From: Nonomuraea sp. MG754425 | GTDB taxonomy: Bacteria > Actinomycetota > Actinomycetes > Streptosporangiales > Streptosporangiaceae | Direction: 5' to 3' | Assembly: GCF_021699195.1 (NCBI RefSeq) | Contig: NZ_SSXE01000051.1 | Coordinates: 1-50,589 of the forward strand | Length of the DNA stretch: 50,589 bases | Shown: piece by piece, positions 8,812 to 17,301 of the stretch | Layout: every line of letters begins with the position of its first letter | Position numbering within the stretch: the first letter of the stretch is position 1 | Position numbers and translations under genes: made by a program | The notes under the pieces: generated by a model | Seen by the model: the letters and a program-made list of their open reading frames with translations, nothing else | Told to the model about the DNA's origin: nothing | Databases searched by the model: none

Positions 8812-9791
8812 CAACGACAGCCGTGGCCAGGCGGTCGCTCCGCGACCGGGTGAGCGACCGCAGGGTGTTCCTCGCCGTGCTCGTGCTCGCGCTCGGCGCG
8901 GTGATGAGCCTGCTGTCGCCGTACTTCCTGCAGGTGGGCAACCTGCTGGCGATGACCCAGTACGGCGCGGTCATCGGCCTGCTGGCCCTCGGCCAGGCCC
9001 TCGTCATCCTCGGCGGCAGGGGCGGCATCGACCTGTCGGTGGGCTCGACGCTGAGCCTGTCGGGCATCGTCATGGGCCTGCTCGCGCAGAACCTCGGGCT
9101 GGGCCCGTGGCTGGCCGCCCTGCTGGCCGTCGCCTTCGGCGGGCTGCTCGGCTCGGTCAACGGCCTGCTGATCGCCCGGCTCGGCCTGCCCCCGCTCATC
9201 GTCACGCTCAGCACGCTCTTCCTGTACGGCGCGCTCGCCCAGGTGCTGACCGGCGGCGGTCAGCTCGGCGGGTTCGACGGCCAGGGTTTCGCGGCGCTCG
9301 GGCAGAGCGCGATCCTCGGCGTCCCCACCCAGGTGCTGCTCGTCCTGGCGCCGATGTACGCGCTGGCCATCTGGGCGCAGAACCGCACGTCCTTCGGCCG
9401 CCGCCTGCACCAGGCGGGCACCAGCGACCGGGCCGCCGGCCTGGCCGGGATCGACGTGACCCGGCTGCGGCTGCGCCTGTACGTCCTGTCGGGCGCGCTG
9501 GCCGCGCTCGGCGCGGTGGTGACCAACGCCTGGCTGCTCACCGCCCGGCCCAGCGCGGGCACCGGCATGGAGCTGCAGGCGATCACCATCGCGGTGCTCG
9601 GCGGCATCGACATCTTCGGCGGACGGGGGCATCTCAGCGGGGTGCTGCTGGCGCTGGCCATCGTGGTGGTGCTGTCCTGGGGGCTGCAACTGGCGCAGGT
9701 CGGCAACTCCGTGCAGACCGGCATCCTCGGCCTGGTCCTCGTCGGGGCCGCCCTGCTGAACAACCTCATCGGCAGGAGGAGCTCAGCATGA
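8808..9791 (+). CDS. Sugar ABC importer permease 2 (RbsC type)
   Basis: 327-residue second permease of the same family, related to the gene before it. It shows the ILGGRGGIDLSVGSTLSLSG segment (about residues 65-84), the ATPase-contact loop FGRRLHQAGTSDRAAGLAGI and the late motif VLGGIDIFGGRG. ATG 8808 has GGAG 8 bases upstream and overlaps the preceding stop. The same frame stays open well upstream inside the first permease, but that part has no start signal and lacks permease character. The stop overlaps the kinase start, so transport and phosphorylation are translationally coupled. Confidence 0.94.
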   Translation: MTTTAVARRSLRDRVSDRRVFLAVLVLALGAVMSLLSPYFLQVGNLLAMTQYGAVIGLLALGQALVILGGRGGIDLSVGSTLSLSGIVMGLLAQNLGLGPWLAALLAVAFGGLLGSVNGLLIARLGLPPLIVTLSTLFLYGALAQVLTGGGQLGGFDGQGFAALGQSAILGVPTQVLLVLAPMYALAIWAQNRTSFGRRLHQAGTSDRAAGLAGIDVTRLRLRLYVLSGALAALGAVVTNAWLLTARPSAGTGMELQAITIAVLGGIDIFGGRGHLSGVLLALAIVVVLSWGLQLAQVGNSVQTGILGLVLVGAALLNNLIGRRSSA

Positions 9792-10750
9792 CGCCCCCGA
9801 GCGGCCGGCCCGTGGACGTGCTGGCGGTGGGTGACGCCAGCGTCGACTACTTCGTCCGGGTGCCGCACATCGCGGTGGCCGACGACAAGGCGATCGGCCG
9901 GCTGGCCGGCGTGCACGGCGGCGGCATGAGCGCCAACCTGGCCGCCGCCGCGAGCTTCGCCGGGGCACGCGCCGCGCTGGCCACGGCGGTCGGCTCGGAC
10001 GAGCCCGGCCGTCAGGCGCTGGACCGGCTCGCCGCGCACGGCGTGGACGTCTCCGCCAGCGTCGCCGTGCCGGGCGGGCACACCTGGTTCTGCGTCATCC
10101 AGCTCGACGCCACCGGGGAGAAGTCGCTGGTCGGAGCCGTGACGGAGGTGAAGATCCCCGCCGTCGAGCAGATCTCCGACGACCTGCTCCGCACGGCACG
10201 GGTGGTCGCGCCGCTCGCCGACGACCTCGACTGGGCCATCGGCCTGGCCGGGCGGGCGCGGGCGGGCGGCGCGAAGGTGGCCGTCGATCTGGAGCCCGGC
10301 GCGGTCACCGGCCGCTGGGACCGGGTGCGGGCGCTGTCGCGGCTCAGCGACCTCGTCTTCTGCAACCAGGGCACGGTGGACGTGCTCGCCGGCGGCGACC
10401 CGGCGCGCTGCGCCGCGCTGCTGCTCGCGGCCGGCGCGGGCGCGGTCGTGGTGACCAGGGGACGTGACGGCGCGCTCTGCTTCGGCCCCGGGGAGAGCTG
10501 GTCCGCACGCGGGCCGCGGATCGACGTCGTGGACACCACCGGCGCGGGCGACGCGCTGGCCGGGGCGTTCACCGGGTCATGGATCCGCGGGCGGTCCCTG
10601 GCCGACAGCCTGCGCGCCGGTGTGGCCGCCGCCTCCCTCTGCGTCAGCCACCTCGGCTCACGTGCCTACCTCGATGCCGGGACCGGCATCGAACCCGTCG
10701 CGCGGACCGTCACCCTCGACGCCGCGCCCCGTCTCCAAGGAATCCGATGA
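9788..10750 (+). CDS. PfkB-family carbohydrate/nucleoside kinase
   Basis: 320-residue ribokinase-fold enzyme. The N-terminal VLAVGDASVDYFVRVP and GGGMSANLAAAASFAGA segments bind the sugar, and the C-terminal PfkB signature VDTTGAGDALAGAF contains the catalytic base Asp255 in GAGD. It would phosphorylate the sugar or nucleoside brought in by the upstream ABC importer with ATP. ATG 9788 has AGGAGGAG 6 bases upstream and overlaps the permease stop. The stop overlaps the next start (ATGA). Together with the ADP-ribosylglycohydrolase and GntR genes it matches yegV in the yegTUVW locus of E. coli. Exact substrate not assignable. Confidence 0.92.
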   Translation: MTPPSGRPVDVLAVGDASVDYFVRVPHIAVADDKAIGRLAGVHGGGMSANLAAAASFAGARAALATAVGSDEPGRQALDRLAAHGVDVSASVAVPGGHTWFCVIQLDATGEKSLVGAVTEVKIPAVEQISDDLLRTARVVAPLADDLDWAIGLAGRARAGGAKVAVDLEPGAVTGRWDRVRALSRLSDLVFCNQGTVDVLAGGDPARCAALLLAAGAGAVVVTRGRDGALCFGPGESWSARGPRIDVVDTTGAGDALAGAFTGSWIRGRSLADSLRAGVAAASLCVSHLGSRAYLDAGTGIEPVARTVTLDAAPRLQGIR

Positions 10751-11799
10751 CCACACTTCTGGACCGCATCCACGGCAGCCTGGCCGCCGCCTGCATCGCC
10801 GACGCGCTCGGCGCCCCCACGGAGGAACGCTCCATCCCGGAGATCCGCCGGCTGTTCGGCAGGCGGGTGGAGGACTTCCACGCGCCGCTGCCCGACGCGC
10901 CGTACGCGGTCGGGCGCGGCCCGGCCCAGATCACCGACGACTCCAGCCAGATGCTGCTGCTGGCCGAGGCGTTCATCGCCAACGACGGCGAGGTCTCCCC
11001 CGAGGTGATGGCCGACCTGCTGATCGGCTGGTCCGGCAACCCCGACTACTTCCCGCACTTCGCCGGCCCCACCACGCGCCGGGCCATCGAGCGGCTCAAG
11101 GCCGGCGACGACCCCTGGGAGGTCGGCAAGGCCGGACGCGTGATGAGCGAGGGCGCCAGCAACGGCGGCGCGATGCGGGTCGCCCCCGCCGGCCTGGTGC
11201 ACCCGGGCGACGTCGAGGGCGCGGTCCGCGCCGCGCACCTGACGTGCGTGCCGAGCCACCACACGAACATCGGCGTCGCCGGGGCCGCCGCGATCGCCGC
11301 CGCCACCGCGGCGGCCTGCGTGGACGGCGCCGGCCTGTTCGAGGTCGTGCGGGCGGCCCGGCACGGCGCGGAACTCGGCGAGCGGCTGGGCTCCGAGCAG
11401 GGCCGGCACGTTCCGGGGCCGTCGGTCGCGCAGCGGATCGACCTGGCGGTCACGCTGGCCGTCCAGTCCCGCGACCTGGACGACGCCATCGAGCGGATCG
11501 CCGCCGTGATCGGCACCGGGCTACCCGCGGCGGAAGCCTGCCCGGCGGCCATCGGGCTGCTGGTGGCGGCCGGCGGCGACCCGTACCGGACGGCGGTCGC
11601 GGCGGCCACCGCGGGCGGCGACTCCGACACGATCGGCTGCATGGCGGCGTCCGTCGCCGGGGCGCTGAACGGCGTCGCCGCGCTGCCGGCCGGCGTCGTG
11701 GCCCGGGTCGAGCAGGCCAACGGGCTGGACCTGGCCGGCGTGGCGGCCCGGCTGGCCGCGGTAGCCCGCCCGGTGCCGTCGGGGAGCGTCGCGGGCTGA
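10747..11799 (+). CDS. ADP-ribosylglycohydrolase-family protein
   Basis: 350 residues of the DraG/ARH fold, a binuclear Mg/Mn enzyme that cleaves N- or O-ribosyl bonds. The key motifs are present: GSLAAACIADALGAPTEE near the start, ITDDS (residues 62-66) for the first metal site, ASNGGAMRVAPAGL, and GGDSDTIG (290-297) for the second. It is therefore likely active. It is the last gene of the importer-kinase operon, overlapping the kinase stop by 4 bases. That context suggests cleavage of an imported ribosylated compound rather than protein de-ADP-ribosylation, as proposed by association for yegU; this is inference. The frame is open upstream into the kinase gene, but the ATGA junction fixes the start. 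Confidence 0.9.
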   Translation: MTTLLDRIHGSLAAACIADALGAPTEERSIPEIRRLFGRRVEDFHAPLPDAPYAVGRGPAQITDDSSQMLLLAEAFIANDGEVSPEVMADLLIGWSGNPDYFPHFAGPTTRRAIERLKAGDDPWEVGKAGRVMSEGASNGGAMRVAPAGLVHPGDVEGAVRAAHLTCVPSHHTNIGVAGAAAIAAATAAACVDGAGLFEVVRAARHGAELGERLGSEQGRHVPGPSVAQRIDLAVTLAVQSRDLDDAIERIAAVIGTGLPAAEACPAAIGLLVAAGGDPYRTAVAAATAGGDSDTIGCMAASVAGALNGVAALPAGVVARVEQANGLDLAGVAARLAAVARPVPSGSVAG

Positions 11800-11945
11800 A
11801 CCCCCGCACCGGGGCCGGCCCGCACCGGCCCCGGCGGCACGCGGATCGGACGCACGACCAGGTACCGGACGACCGGGACGCGGCGATCGCCGCTCTGGCC
11901 CGGACACGACGTCAAGCACATTAGTTCCTTTGCCGTAATTGTGTA

Positions 11946-11991
11946 TTGCCAGCGATCCCCGCGATTCTCTAGGTTTCGGTCATGACCTTAA
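11946..11991 (+). promoter_or_regulatory. Promoter with regulon operator over the start codon of the first propeller gene
   Basis: The -35 box TTGCCA (11946-11951) and -10 box TAGGTT (11970-11975) are 18 bases apart. The operator TTTCGGTC-AT-GACCTTAA (11974-11991) overlaps the -10 box and the ATG at 11982. Transcription would begin at or next to the A of the ATG, so the message may be leaderless; no ribosome binding site is seen. The rest of the 182-base gap (11800-11981) holds nothing else I recognise. Confidence 0.7.
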
Positions 11992-13988
11992 TCAGACGCA
12001 TCATGGCGGGCGGCCTGGCGGCCGTGCTCGGCGTGCTCGTCGGTGCCGCCCCGGCGAGCGCCGCGGCACCACGCGTGGAGGACCTCGGCGTCCCCCTGGA
12101 GGACGTGCTGCTCCTGGGCGGCGTGGCCGCCCCCGGCCCCGGCGGGCAGACGGTGTTGTGGGGCGCGTCCTCGGGCGCCCCGGCCCACCTCAACGCCGTG
12201 GACCCCGCGACCGGCGCCGAGGTGGCCCGGTACGACCTGCCGGGCGCCGCGGGCGCCTGGGCCGTGGACGCCACCGAGGACGGCAGCGTGTACGCCGGCA
12301 CCTACGGCGACGGCCACCTCTACCGCTGGACCGGCGAAGGCGGCGTCCAGGACCTCGGCAGGCCGCTGGCCTCGGAGAGCTTCATCTGGTCCGTGGCCAG
12401 GGGCGCGGGCTCGACCGTCTACGGGGGCACCTACCCGGGCGGGCGGCTGTTCGCCTACGACCCCGCGACCGGCGTGCGCGACTACGGCCGCCTGTCGCCT
12501 ACCCACGCCTACGTCCGCAGCCTCTCCTACTCCGGCGGCAAGATCTACGCCGGCACCGAGGACCCCGCGGCCGTCTTCGAGATCGACGCGGCCTCGGGCG
12601 CGTCCCGGCAGCTTCCCACGCCCGACGGCCTCGACCCGGCCGGCAAGTGGGCCTACGACGTGGACGCCGCGGGCGGCTACCTCTACGTCCGCTACGGGGG
12701 CGCGAGCCCCGGCCCGCTGCACGTCTGGGACATCGCCGCCGGCCGGTGGACCGGCTCCCTCGACGCCGCCCACGGCCTCGACGTCTCTCCCCCCGACGCC
12801 GACGGAGCCGTCTACCTGATCAGGAGCGGCGAGCTGGTCCGCTACGACCCCGCGACGGGCACCACCACCGGCACCGGGATGCCCTTCACCGGCCGGGTGG
12901 CCAACACGCGCGGCATCGGCTGGGCCGAGCTGGGCCTGCCGGACTACCCCGGCAGGAGCGTCGTCGGCCTGCTCTGGCGGGGGCTGATGTTCCGCTACAA
13001 CCCGCAGACCGGCGCGAAGTCGTTCGTCCAGACGGGGATCAAGGGCGAGCCGATCGACGTGACCGCGCTCACCGAGGGCCCCGACGGCCGCGTGTACGCC
13101 GGCGGCTTCCTCAACGGCGGCTTCGCCGCCCTGGACCCGGAGACCGGCGCGCGGGAGGAGTTCCACACCTTCTCCCAGAGCGAGGACATGGTCGCCCACG
13201 ACGGCAAGCTCTACATCGGCGCCTACCCCGAGGCCAGGGTCTACTCCTACGACCCCGCGCTGCCGTGGAACAGCACCGAGTACTCCCCCAGCCCCGAGCC
13301 CGGCCCCGCGGCGAACCCGGCCCGGCTGTTCGACCTGGCCGCCGACAAGCAGATCAGGCCGCGGGCGCTGGTGTCGGCGGGCAGGTACCTGGCCGCGGGC
13401 ACCATGCCCGACCTCGGCCACCTGGGCGGCGTGCTGGCCGTGTGGGACCCGCGCAGCGGGACGCTCAAGCACTCCCAGCGCAACGTGGTCCAGGACCAGA
13501 GCATCGTCTCCCTCGCCTACCGCGACGGCGTGCTGTACGGCGGCACGTCCATCTACAGCGGCCAGTCGGCCACCCCGCCGACGCAGCCGGAGGCCAAGCT
13601 GTTCGCGTGGTCGGTGAAGGAGAACCGGCTGCTGTGGGAGATCGTCCCCGTCCCGGGCAAGCCCGCCGTGCCCGCGCTCGCGTTCGACGACCGCGGGCGG
13701 TTGTGGGGCATCGCCGGCGGCGAGGTGTTCGCGGTCAGCACGGCCGCCCGCAAGGTCGTCCAGCGCGTGACGCTGTCGACCAGCGGGAGCTCCACCGGGC
13801 AGCTCGCCTTCAACCGCCGCGACCGCACCCTGTACGGCGCGCACGCCGGCCGGGAGCTGTTCTCCCTCGACCCGCGGACCGGGCGGCACACCGTGCTACG
13901 CGAAGGACCCGTGAACCACCTCGCGGTCCACGGGTCCGGTGACGTCTACTTCGCCGAGGGGTCGCGCCTGTTCCGGCTGACCCGTTAG
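11982..13988 (+). CDS. Secreted beta-propeller protein, paralogue 1
   Basis: 668 residues with a Sec signal peptide (positive start, hydrophobic core, PASA-A near residue 27). The mature part is made of repeated beta-propeller blades of the kind FAYDPATGVRDYG or VYAGTYGDGHLYRW, with recurring YDPATG turns as in PQQ-like/YVTN propellers. The length is enough for about twelve to fourteen blades, so two propellers or one large one. It shares with the three other copies in this window a conserved late segment (SLAYRDGVLYGGTS, then LLWEIVPVPG). No catalytic residues are evident; glycan binding or a lyase/lactonase role are possibilities. Its stop codon overlaps that of the convergent paralogue 2. 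Confidence 0.85.
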   Translation: MTLIRRIMAGGLAAVLGVLVGAAPASAAAPRVEDLGVPLEDVLLLGGVAAPGPGGQTVLWGASSGAPAHLNAVDPATGAEVARYDLPGAAGAWAVDATEDGSVYAGTYGDGHLYRWTGEGGVQDLGRPLASESFIWSVARGAGSTVYGGTYPGGRLFAYDPATGVRDYGRLSPTHAYVRSLSYSGGKIYAGTEDPAAVFEIDAASGASRQLPTPDGLDPAGKWAYDVDAAGGYLYVRYGGASPGPLHVWDIAAGRWTGSLDAAHGLDVSPPDADGAVYLIRSGELVRYDPATGTTTGTGMPFTGRVANTRGIGWAELGLPDYPGRSVVGLLWRGLMFRYNPQTGAKSFVQTGIKGEPIDVTALTEGPDGRVYAGGFLNGGFAALDPETGAREEFHTFSQSEDMVAHDGKLYIGAYPEARVYSYDPALPWNSTEYSPSPEPGPAANPARLFDLAADKQIRPRALVSAGRYLAAGTMPDLGHLGGVLAVWDPRSGTLKHSQRNVVQDQSIVSLAYRDGVLYGGTSIYSGQSATPPTQPEAKLFAWSVKENRLLWEIVPVPGKPAVPALAFDDRGRLWGIAGGEVFAVSTAARKVVQRVTLSTSGSSTGQLAFNRRDRTLYGAHAGRELFSLDPRTGRHTVLREGPVNHLAVHGSGDVYFAEGSRLFRLTR

Positions 13989-15943
13989 CAGATCCGATAG
14001 GTGGAGAAGTTCTCGAAGCGCGACAGGTAGAGGTGCCCGTCGGGGCCGAGGGTCAGGTTCGAGATCGGGCGGGCGATGAGCGTGAACGCCATCGTCGCCG
14101 GATCGATCCGGTACGCCTTGCCCTGCACCTTGCCCCACAGGAAACCCTTGTGGAAGACGAGGTGGGTGTCCAGCCAGACCTGCGTGGCGGTGGACCACGG
14201 ATAGGTCTGGTGCTGGACGGTCCTGACGGTCCGCCCCGTGGCCGGGTCCAGCTCGAACAGCGAGTCCGGGGTCAGCCCCCACAGCCGCCCGTCGCCGTCG
14301 AAGGCGATCGAGCCGAGCGCCAGGTCGCCGGCGACGGGCGTGCTCTGCCACAGCAGTGAGTCCGTGGCGATGTCGTACGCGAACGCCGCGGCCTCGCCCG
14401 CCGGCGTGCTGGTGCCGCCGAAGGCCGACGTGGCCCCGTAGACGACCCCGTCGCGGTAGGCCAGCCCGATGACGCTGTGGCCCGGGATGAGGTCGCGCCT
14501 GATGACGGTGCGGCCGGTGGCCGGGTCGAGCAGGCCGAGCGCGCCGCCGTGGGTGCCGGCCTTGGGCACGGTGCCGAACGCCAGCCAGTCGCCCGCCGAG
14601 ATCATCGCGAAGGGCCGGTCCTGCTCCTGCTCGCCGAGGTTGAGCAGGAGCCTGGGCGCGGACCCGTCCCACTCGTAGATGCGGGCGCCGGGGTAGACGC
14701 CGAGGTAGAGCTTGCCCTTGTGGGTGACGATGCCCTCGCTCTGGCCGACGTCGGGCCAGTTCTCGCTCTCGCCGGTGGCCGGGTCGTAGGCGGCCAGGCC
14801 GCCGGTGAAGAAGCCGCCCGCGTAGAGACGGCCGTCCGGGCCGGTGCCGAGCGCGCGGACGGAGACGTGCTGGCTGGTCAGCGTGTCGCCGAAGGCCCGG
14901 CCCTGCCCGGTCTTGCGGTCGTAGTGCCACATGCGGCCGGTGGAGGTGGTGCCGACGAGCACGTTCCCGAGCCAGCCGAGCGGGCGGACGGCCCCTTCCC
15001 CGTACTCGGTGAAGCCGAGCCGGGTGATCCTGCCCGTCTTGAGGTCGTACCTGATCAGTTCGTCGTTCTGGACCAGGTAGAGGTCGTTGCCGCGCCGGCC
15101 GCCGGCGACGGTGAGGTTGTCCACGTCGTCCACGACGTCGGTCCACTCGTGCGTGCGCAGGTCGTACACGCCCATGGGGTTGGTGCCCGTGGAGGTGCCG
15201 AAGCGGACCAGGAGGTGGTGGCCGGCGACGTCCACGTCGTAGGCGTAGCCGCTGCCCTCGATGGGCGGGTCGATCACCCGCCGGACCGTGCCGGAGGGGG
15301 ACAGCACGGCGACCTTCATGCTGCTCGCACCGACGCCGGCGTAGACGGTGCCGTCGTCGCCGACGGCCAGGTCCCTGACGTACTGGTCGCCGGGCACCGG
15401 GCTGCCCAGGTCGGTGACCGCGCCGGTGGCGGTGTCGTAGCGGAAGAGCTTGCCCGTGGGCGAGGTGCCGCCGTAGACGGCCGAGCCGTCGGGGGAGGCG
15501 GCCACGCTCCAGATGAACGTCTCGGTCGCGATGGGGATGCCGAGTTCGCTGACCTGGTCGGTGGACGGGGTGTAGCGGAACAGCCGGCCCATCGCCCCGG
15601 CGGTGGCGTTGTAGCCGCCGACGTACACCGAGTGGTCCGGGGCGACGGTGACGGCCCAGGAGCCCAGGGCGAGCGGGAGCGGCCGTTCGCCGATCAGGCT
15701 GCCGTCGCGGGCGTCCCTGATGCCGAGCAGCGCCCCGCCCGAGGCGGCGGAGGTGACGGAGTAGACCCGCGGGCCCTGCGGGTGATCCGCGTCCATGGCG
15801 GTGCCCGCGGTGGTGGCGCCGGTCAGCGGGAGCGTTCCGAGGTTCTGGAAGCCGCAGCCCGTGGGCGGCGCGGCCGCGGCTTCGGCCCGGACGGGTGGGG
15901 CGAGGGATAAGGCGACGAGCAGCGCCGCGGCGATGACACGCAT
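13985..15943 (-). CDS. Secreted beta-propeller protein, paralogue 2
   Basis: 652 residues. The Sec signal peptide ends near residues 20-24 (VRAEAAA). The body is a series of propeller blades with LFRYDTATGAVTDLG, YAYDVDV and AAYDPATGESENW turns, and the shared late segment GLAYRDGVVYGATS ... LLWQSTPVAG. ATG 15943 has a near-perfect AGGAGGT 6 bases upstream, which fixes the start; the frame is open further upstream without start signals. It is the last gene of the leftward operon propeller 3 - inactive amidohydrolase - amidohydrolase - DegT, with an 80-base gap from DegT that contains a weak copy of the regulon operator. Function unknown; probably extracellular binding or processing of the substrate. 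Confidence 0.85.
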   Translation of the reverse strand: MRVIAAALLVALSLAPPVRAEAAAAPPTGCGFQNLGTLPLTGATTAGTAMDADHPQGPRVYSVTSAASGGALLGIRDARDGSLIGERPLPLALGSWAVTVAPDHSVYVGGYNATAGAMGRLFRYTPSTDQVSELGIPIATETFIWSVAASPDGSAVYGGTSPTGKLFRYDTATGAVTDLGSPVPGDQYVRDLAVGDDGTVYAGVGASSMKVAVLSPSGTVRRVIDPPIEGSGYAYDVDVAGHHLLVRFGTSTGTNPMGVYDLRTHEWTDVVDDVDNLTVAGGRRGNDLYLVQNDELIRYDLKTGRITRLGFTEYGEGAVRPLGWLGNVLVGTTSTGRMWHYDRKTGQGRAFGDTLTSQHVSVRALGTGPDGRLYAGGFFTGGLAAYDPATGESENWPDVGQSEGIVTHKGKLYLGVYPGARIYEWDGSAPRLLLNLGEQEQDRPFAMISAGDWLAFGTVPKAGTHGGALGLLDPATGRTVIRRDLIPGHSVIGLAYRDGVVYGATSAFGGTSTPAGEAAAFAYDIATDSLLWQSTPVAGDLALGSIAFDGDGRLWGLTPDSLFELDPATGRTVRTVQHQTYPWSTATQVWLDTHLVFHKGFLWGKVQGKAYRIDPATMAFTLIARPISNLTLGPDGHLYLSRFENFSTYRIC

Positions 15944-15963
15944 GGATGACCTCCTGTGACAGG

Positions 15964-15981
15964 CGACGGCCTGGACCGGAT
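15964..15981 (-). promoter_or_regulatory. Weak copy of the regulon operator before propeller gene 2
   Basis: CGACGGCC-TG-GACCGGAT keeps the ACGG.C and GACCG cores of the 18-bp repeat but differs at the outer bases. No convincing -35/-10 pair is seen for the leftward strand, so the site may be weak or fortuitous. Confidence 0.4.
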
Positions 15982-16023
15982 GGGGGGGACGGGGAGGTGC
16001 GGCAGGACGTCGGACGGGCGTGC

Positions 16024-17301
16024 CTACCGCCCCGGCGCGGGCGCGCCGGCGAGGACCTTCGCCAGGGCCTCGGCGAGGTGGGCCGCCCCGGCGGGGTCGT
16101 CCATGAGCATGGACTGGCGGACCCAGACCACGTCGCGGGCCGCGGCGTCGGCCGCCGGGCACGGCTCCACGCGCGCGCCCGCCTCGGTCAGCGCGGGCAT
16201 CGTGCCGAGCGGCGGGTAGCCGCTCTCGAGGGGCACGCCCTCCGCGGCCATGGCCGCCAGCAGGAACGACCGGTCGAAGGGCACGTGGACGCGCAGCATG
16301 AGCAGATGGCGCGAGTCGCGGGTGGTGCCGGGCGGCTGCGGGACCACCGTCACCGGCCCTGTCACCGGCCCTGTCACCGGCCCTGTCACCGGCCCTGTCA
16401 CCGGCGCTGTCGCCGGCCCTGTCATCGTCGCCGTCCCGAGGTCGTGCTCCCCGAGCGGCGGGATCGACGACAGCGCCCGCCCGGCGGCGTCCGCGAAGGC
16501 GTTCCTGCGGTCGATCTCGTCGTCGAGCCGGTCCAGCCAGGGCAGCAGGAGGGCGGCCTGGATCTCGGTCAGGCGCAGGTTCCAGCCGACGCGGGGGTGG
16601 CCGTACCAGGCGCCGTCCAGGGAGCGGCCGACGTTGCAGACCGACCAGACGGCCTCGTGGGCGGCGGCGTCACGGCAGACGATCAGGCCGCCCTCCCCCG
16701 CCGTCATGGCCTTGCTGGACTGGAAGCTGTAGACGCCGGCGTCGCCCAGCCCGCCCACGGGCCGGCCGCGGTACTCGGCGCCGTGCGACTGGGCCGCGTC
16801 CTCGACGACGGCCAGGCCGTGCCGGGCCGCGATCGCGTTGAGCGGGTCCATGTCGACGGGGCTGCCCGCGAGGTGCACCGGCAGCAGCGCGGCCGTGCGC
16901 GGGGTGAGCGCCGCCTCCACCGCGGGCGCGGACAGGTGCAGGTCGGCGGGGTCCACGTCGACGATCACCGGCGTGGCGCCGGTCAGCAGCACGGCCGTGG
17001 CGGTGGCGACGAACGTGTACGCCGGGACGATCACCTCGTCGCCCGGCCCGACGCCCAGCCCCCGCAGCGCGGCGAACAGGCCGAGCGTGGCGTTGCCGAC
17101 GGCGACCCCGTGCCCGACGCCGGAGCGGCGGGCGAACTCGGCGACCAGGTCGGCGCAGACCGTGCCGCCCTGGGTGGCGGCCCACCGGCCGCTGTCCAGC
17201 ACGCCGGTGACGAGCGCGCGCTGGGCGTCGTCCATCGGCGGCGGCCACGACGGCCAGGGAGCGGTGCGTACGGGGTCGCCGCCGTCGATGGCGAGCTTCA
17301 T
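16024..17301 (-). CDS. DegT/DnrJ/EryC1/StrS-family PLP aminotransferase with an internal TGPV repeat
   Basis: 425-residue fold-type I PLP enzyme of the sugar aminotransferase family. The PLP lysine is Lys197 in SSKAMTAGEGG. Asp168 in VVEDAAQSHGA contacts the pyridine ring, and GNATLGL (69-75) is the phosphate-binding region. Such enzymes transfer an amino group to a keto-sugar, or run in reverse in catabolism. About residues 293-317 are a low-complexity insert of repeated TGPV, encoded by a 12-bp tandem repeat. The start ATG overlaps the stop of the amidohydrolase gene in an ATGA junction. It lies in a five-gene leftward operon with two propellers and two amidohydrolase-fold proteins, a context I do not know from a characterised pathway. 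Whether the insert impairs the enzyme is unclear. Confidence 0.9.
   Translation of the reverse strand: MKLAIDGGDPVRTAPWPSWPPPMDDAQRALVTGVLDSGRWAATQGGTVCADLVAEFARRSGVGHGVAVGNATLGLFAALRGLGVGPGDEVIVPAYTFVATATAVLLTGATPVIVDVDPADLHLSAPAVEAALTPRTAALLPVHLAGSPVDMDPLNAIAARHGLAVVEDAAQSHGAEYRGRPVGGLGDAGVYSFQSSKAMTAGEGGLIVCRDAAAHEAVWSVCNVGRSLDGAWYGHPRVGWNLRLTEIQAALLLPWLDRLDDEIDRRNAFADAAGRALSSIPPLGEHDLGTATMTGPATAPVTGPVTGPVTGPVTGPVTVVPQPPGTTRDSRHLLMLRVHVPFDRSFLLAAMAAEGVPLESGYPPLGTMPALTEAGARVEPCPAADAAARDVVWVRQSMLMDDPAGAAHLAEALAKVLAGAPAPGR
16351..16422 (-). repeat. 12-bp in-frame tandem repeat inside the DegT gene
   Basis: Six units of CACCGGCCCTGT (plus strand): four perfect (16351-16398) and two with one mismatch each. 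They encode repeated Val-Thr-Gly-Pro. The unit is a multiple of three, so copy number can change without breaking the frame. Confidence 0.95.

Noticed and set aside
11921..11938. TTAGTTCC-TT-TGCCGTAA as the operator of propeller gene 1
   Set aside because: It matches the consensus at only about 10 of 18 bases, while a much better site lies at 11974-11991.
16351..16422. Short regular repeats considered as a CRISPR array
   Set aside because: The units are 12 bp, contiguous and without spacers, and encode in-frame TGPV.
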